Origin: an uncultured Prevotellaceae bacterium
Lineage (GTDB): Bacteria > Bacteroidota > Bacteroidia > Bacteroidales > Bacteroidaceae
DNA: 8,439 nucleotides
Reading direction: 5' to 3'
NCBI GenBank assembly: GCA_945486445.1
Contig: CALYTD010000036.1
Location: 1 to 8,439 of the forward strand
In this document: piece by piece, positions 7,661 to 8,439 of the stretch
Numbering within the stretch: the stretch's first letter is position 1
How the letters are laid out: every line of letters begins with the position of its first letter
Notes under the pieces: generated by a model
What the model saw: only the letters and a program-made list of their open reading frames with translations
Databases searched by the model: none
Told to the model about the DNA's origin: nothing
Made by a program: the position numbers and the translations under genes

Positions 7661-7740
7661 GGTTATAGGTTGTGGGTTGTAGGTTTTAGGTCACACCGGC
7701 TTTTGAAACCCAACGACCCACAACCCCAAACCTACAACCT
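7661..7740 (+). repeat. Heptad-repeat inverted element, copy 2 (complete)
   Basis: The left arm has four 7-base units in register (7661-7667, 7668-7674, 7675-7681, 7682-7688; consensus GGTTNTR), then GGTC at 7689-7692. A 22-base spacer (7693-7714) follows. The right arm starts with GACC (7715-7718) and, read on the minus strand, has three heptads (7739-7733, 7732-7726, 7725-7719) followed by GGTC. Aligning 7667-7692 with the reverse complement of 7715-7740 gives 20 identities out of 26; one mismatch becomes a G-U pair in RNA. It begins 8 bases after the maeB stop. No U-tract follows, so it is not a standard intrinsic terminator. It occupies most of the 102-base maeB-maf gap. An RNA hairpin, a processing or attenuation site, or a mobile palindromic repeat are all possible. 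Confidence 0.75.
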
Positions 7741-7754
7741 TTCACCTTTACTAA

Positions 7755-8315
7755 ATGTTGATATTAAGTTCCAACTCCCCACGCCGCAAGGAACTCCTTG
7801 CCGGGTTGGGAATACCGTTCAAGACACTTGTGATACAAGGCATTGACGAGTCATATCCCGACACGCTTCCTGCCTGCGAGATTGCCGAATACATCTCCGT
7901 AAAGAAGGCAGAGCCTTACCGTGAGAGCCTTACCGGCACCGACAACGTCGTACTTACGGCTGACACCGTGGTGGTACTCGGCAACAGTGTCATGGGTAAA
8001 CCCACCGATGAGCAGGACGCATACCGCATGCTGAGCGCACTGAGCGGGCATACCCATCAGGTATATACTGGCGTATGCCTCACCACTGCCACCGCACAAC
8101 GGCACTTCTCTGTATGTACCGACGTCACATTCAAGTCCCTCTCTGACGATGAGATATGGCATTACATCCGTGAGTACAAGCCCCTTGACAAGGCAGGGGC
8201 ATACGGAATACAGGAGTGGATAGGCTACATTGGCATCACAGGGATACGCGGCAGTTACTACAACGTCATGGGTCTGCCCGTGCAAAGGATATACGAGGAA
8301 CTCAACCGGCTGTAA
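7755..8315 (+). CDS. maf: Maf-family nucleotide pyrophosphatase (YhdE-type dTTP/UTP pyrophosphatase)
   Basis: Cleaves non-canonical or surplus nucleoside triphosphates to monophosphate and pyrophosphate; the family is also linked to septum inhibition when overproduced. The 186-residue length is normal. Motifs in order: SNSPRR (6-11, phosphate-binding loop), Glu32 in GIDESYP, ADTVV with the catalytic Asp70, GKP (81-83), SGHTHQVYTGV (97-107), DKAGAYGIQ (145-153), and GSYYNVMGLP (166-175). DKAGAYGIQ is the signature of the YhdE (dTTP/UTP) branch and not of the YceF (m7GTP) branch. The start ATG at 7755 gives the canonical MLILSSNSPRR terminus; no Shine-Dalgarno is present. The gene follows maeB after the heptad element, with no promoter visible on the plus strand, and ends at a strong terminator. 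Confidence 0.95.
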   Translation: MLILSSNSPRRKELLAGLGIPFKTLVIQGIDESYPDTLPACEIAEYISVKKAEPYRESLTGTDNVVLTADTVVVLGNSVMGKPTDEQDAYRMLSALSGHTHQVYTGVCLTTATAQRHFSVCTDVTFKSLSDDEIWHYIREYKPLDKAGAYGIQEWIGYIGITGIRGSYYNVMGLPVQRIYEELNRL

Positions 8316-8340
8316 GACACATTATATATAAGGTATAAAG

Positions 8341-8387
8341 GCATCGTTCCTGCATCATGATTTTGATGCGGGAAAGATGCTTTTTTT
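8341..8387 (+). terminator. Rho-independent terminator after maf
   Basis: A 17-base stem (arms 8341-8357 and 8364-8380) with only two non-Watson-Crick positions, a 6-base loop (8358-8363), and seven T residues at 8381-8387. The arms each carry GCATC/GATGC twice, nested. It lies 25 bases after the maf stop codon and is the only strong intrinsic terminator in the window, so it probably ends the radA-maeB-maf transcription unit. Confidence 0.92.
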
Positions 8388-8439
8388 ATGCCGTTCATCA
8401 CCAAAGAAGCATTGATAAGGCTCGTTCCACAAAGCCCGG
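8388..8439. other. Window end with no assignable feature
   Basis: A plus-strand ATG at 8388 opens a 17-codon frame that runs off the window, but it abuts the terminator T-run and has no promoter or leader. On the minus strand a frame is also open from the window edge back through the terminator into antisense maf. Neither can be called a gene from what is visible. Confidence 0.3.

Noticed and set aside
7661..7692. G-quadruplex in the heptad array
   Set aside because: Nearly all G runs are doublets with loops of about 5 bases, which gives at best a weak two-tetrad structure; the inverted-repeat hairpin is the simpler reading.
7727..7734. Perfect TAnnTTTG (-7 box) match on the minus strand between maeB and maf
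   Set aside because: It arises from the heptad repeat itself (TA-GG-TTTG across two units) and points into the 3' end of maeB with no gene to serve, so it is likely coincidental.
7653..7754. Heptad palindrome as an ordinary intrinsic terminator for maeB
   Set aside because: No T-run follows the right arm, and the stem is imperfect with a large 22-base loop, unlike the clear terminator at 8341-8387.
8388..8439. Possible start of a plus-strand gene at the window end (ATG at 8388)
   Set aside because: Only 17 codons are visible, the ATG abuts the terminator T-run, and there is no promoter or leader, so it cannot be supported.
8264..8439. Minus-strand open frame from the window edge through the terminator into maf
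   Set aside because: It crosses an obvious terminator hairpin and is antisense to maf's conserved C-terminus; no start or family resemblance can be established.

Overview
The window reads as chromosomal, largely housekeeping DNA from a member of the Bacteroidota, most likely order Bacteroidales and plausibly a Prevotella-like genus. The clues are promoters with the Bacteroidota -7 box (TAnnTTTG) upstream of hisH, the lipoprotein gene and radA, an absence of convincing Shine-Dalgarno sequences together with A/T-rich leaders, and the protein set itself. The genus is inference. No rRNA, tRNA, insertion sequence, phage gene or CRISPR array was seen.

Left part (minus strand, positions 3734 down to 1). 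A lipoprotein resembling an NMT1/SsuA-type substrate-binding protein (2934-3734) overlaps by 4 bases a large uncharacterised TPR protein (772-2937). Then comes hisH (68-712), the glutaminase subunit of imidazole glycerol phosphate synthase, with its own promoter placed immediately after the TPR stop codon. An intergenic heptad-repeat element (copy 1, cut by the window edge) begins at the hisH stop codon.

Middle (3735-3871). This is a divergent promoter region. The two -7 boxes are perfect reverse complements of one another. The one for the lipoprotein lies so close to the ATG that its mRNA should be almost leaderless.

Right part (plus strand). radA (DNA repair and branch migration), a maeB-type malic enzyme fused to a phosphotransacetylase-like domain, and a maf/yhdE-type nucleotide pyrophosphatase follow one another. 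No consensus promoter is visible between them. A strong intrinsic terminator follows maf (8341-8387), so one radA-maeB-maf transcript is plausible but not proven. Between maeB and maf lies copy 2 of the heptad element, here complete: four 7-base units plus GGTC, a 22-base spacer, and an inverted counterpart with the same 7-base register.

The most unusual signal is this pair of heptad-repeat palindromes, which sit in the same orientation just after two unrelated genes. The second is the uncharacterised lipoprotein-TPR pair. Nothing here looks like a defence or secretion system. The other genes are recognisable core-metabolism or maintenance genes.
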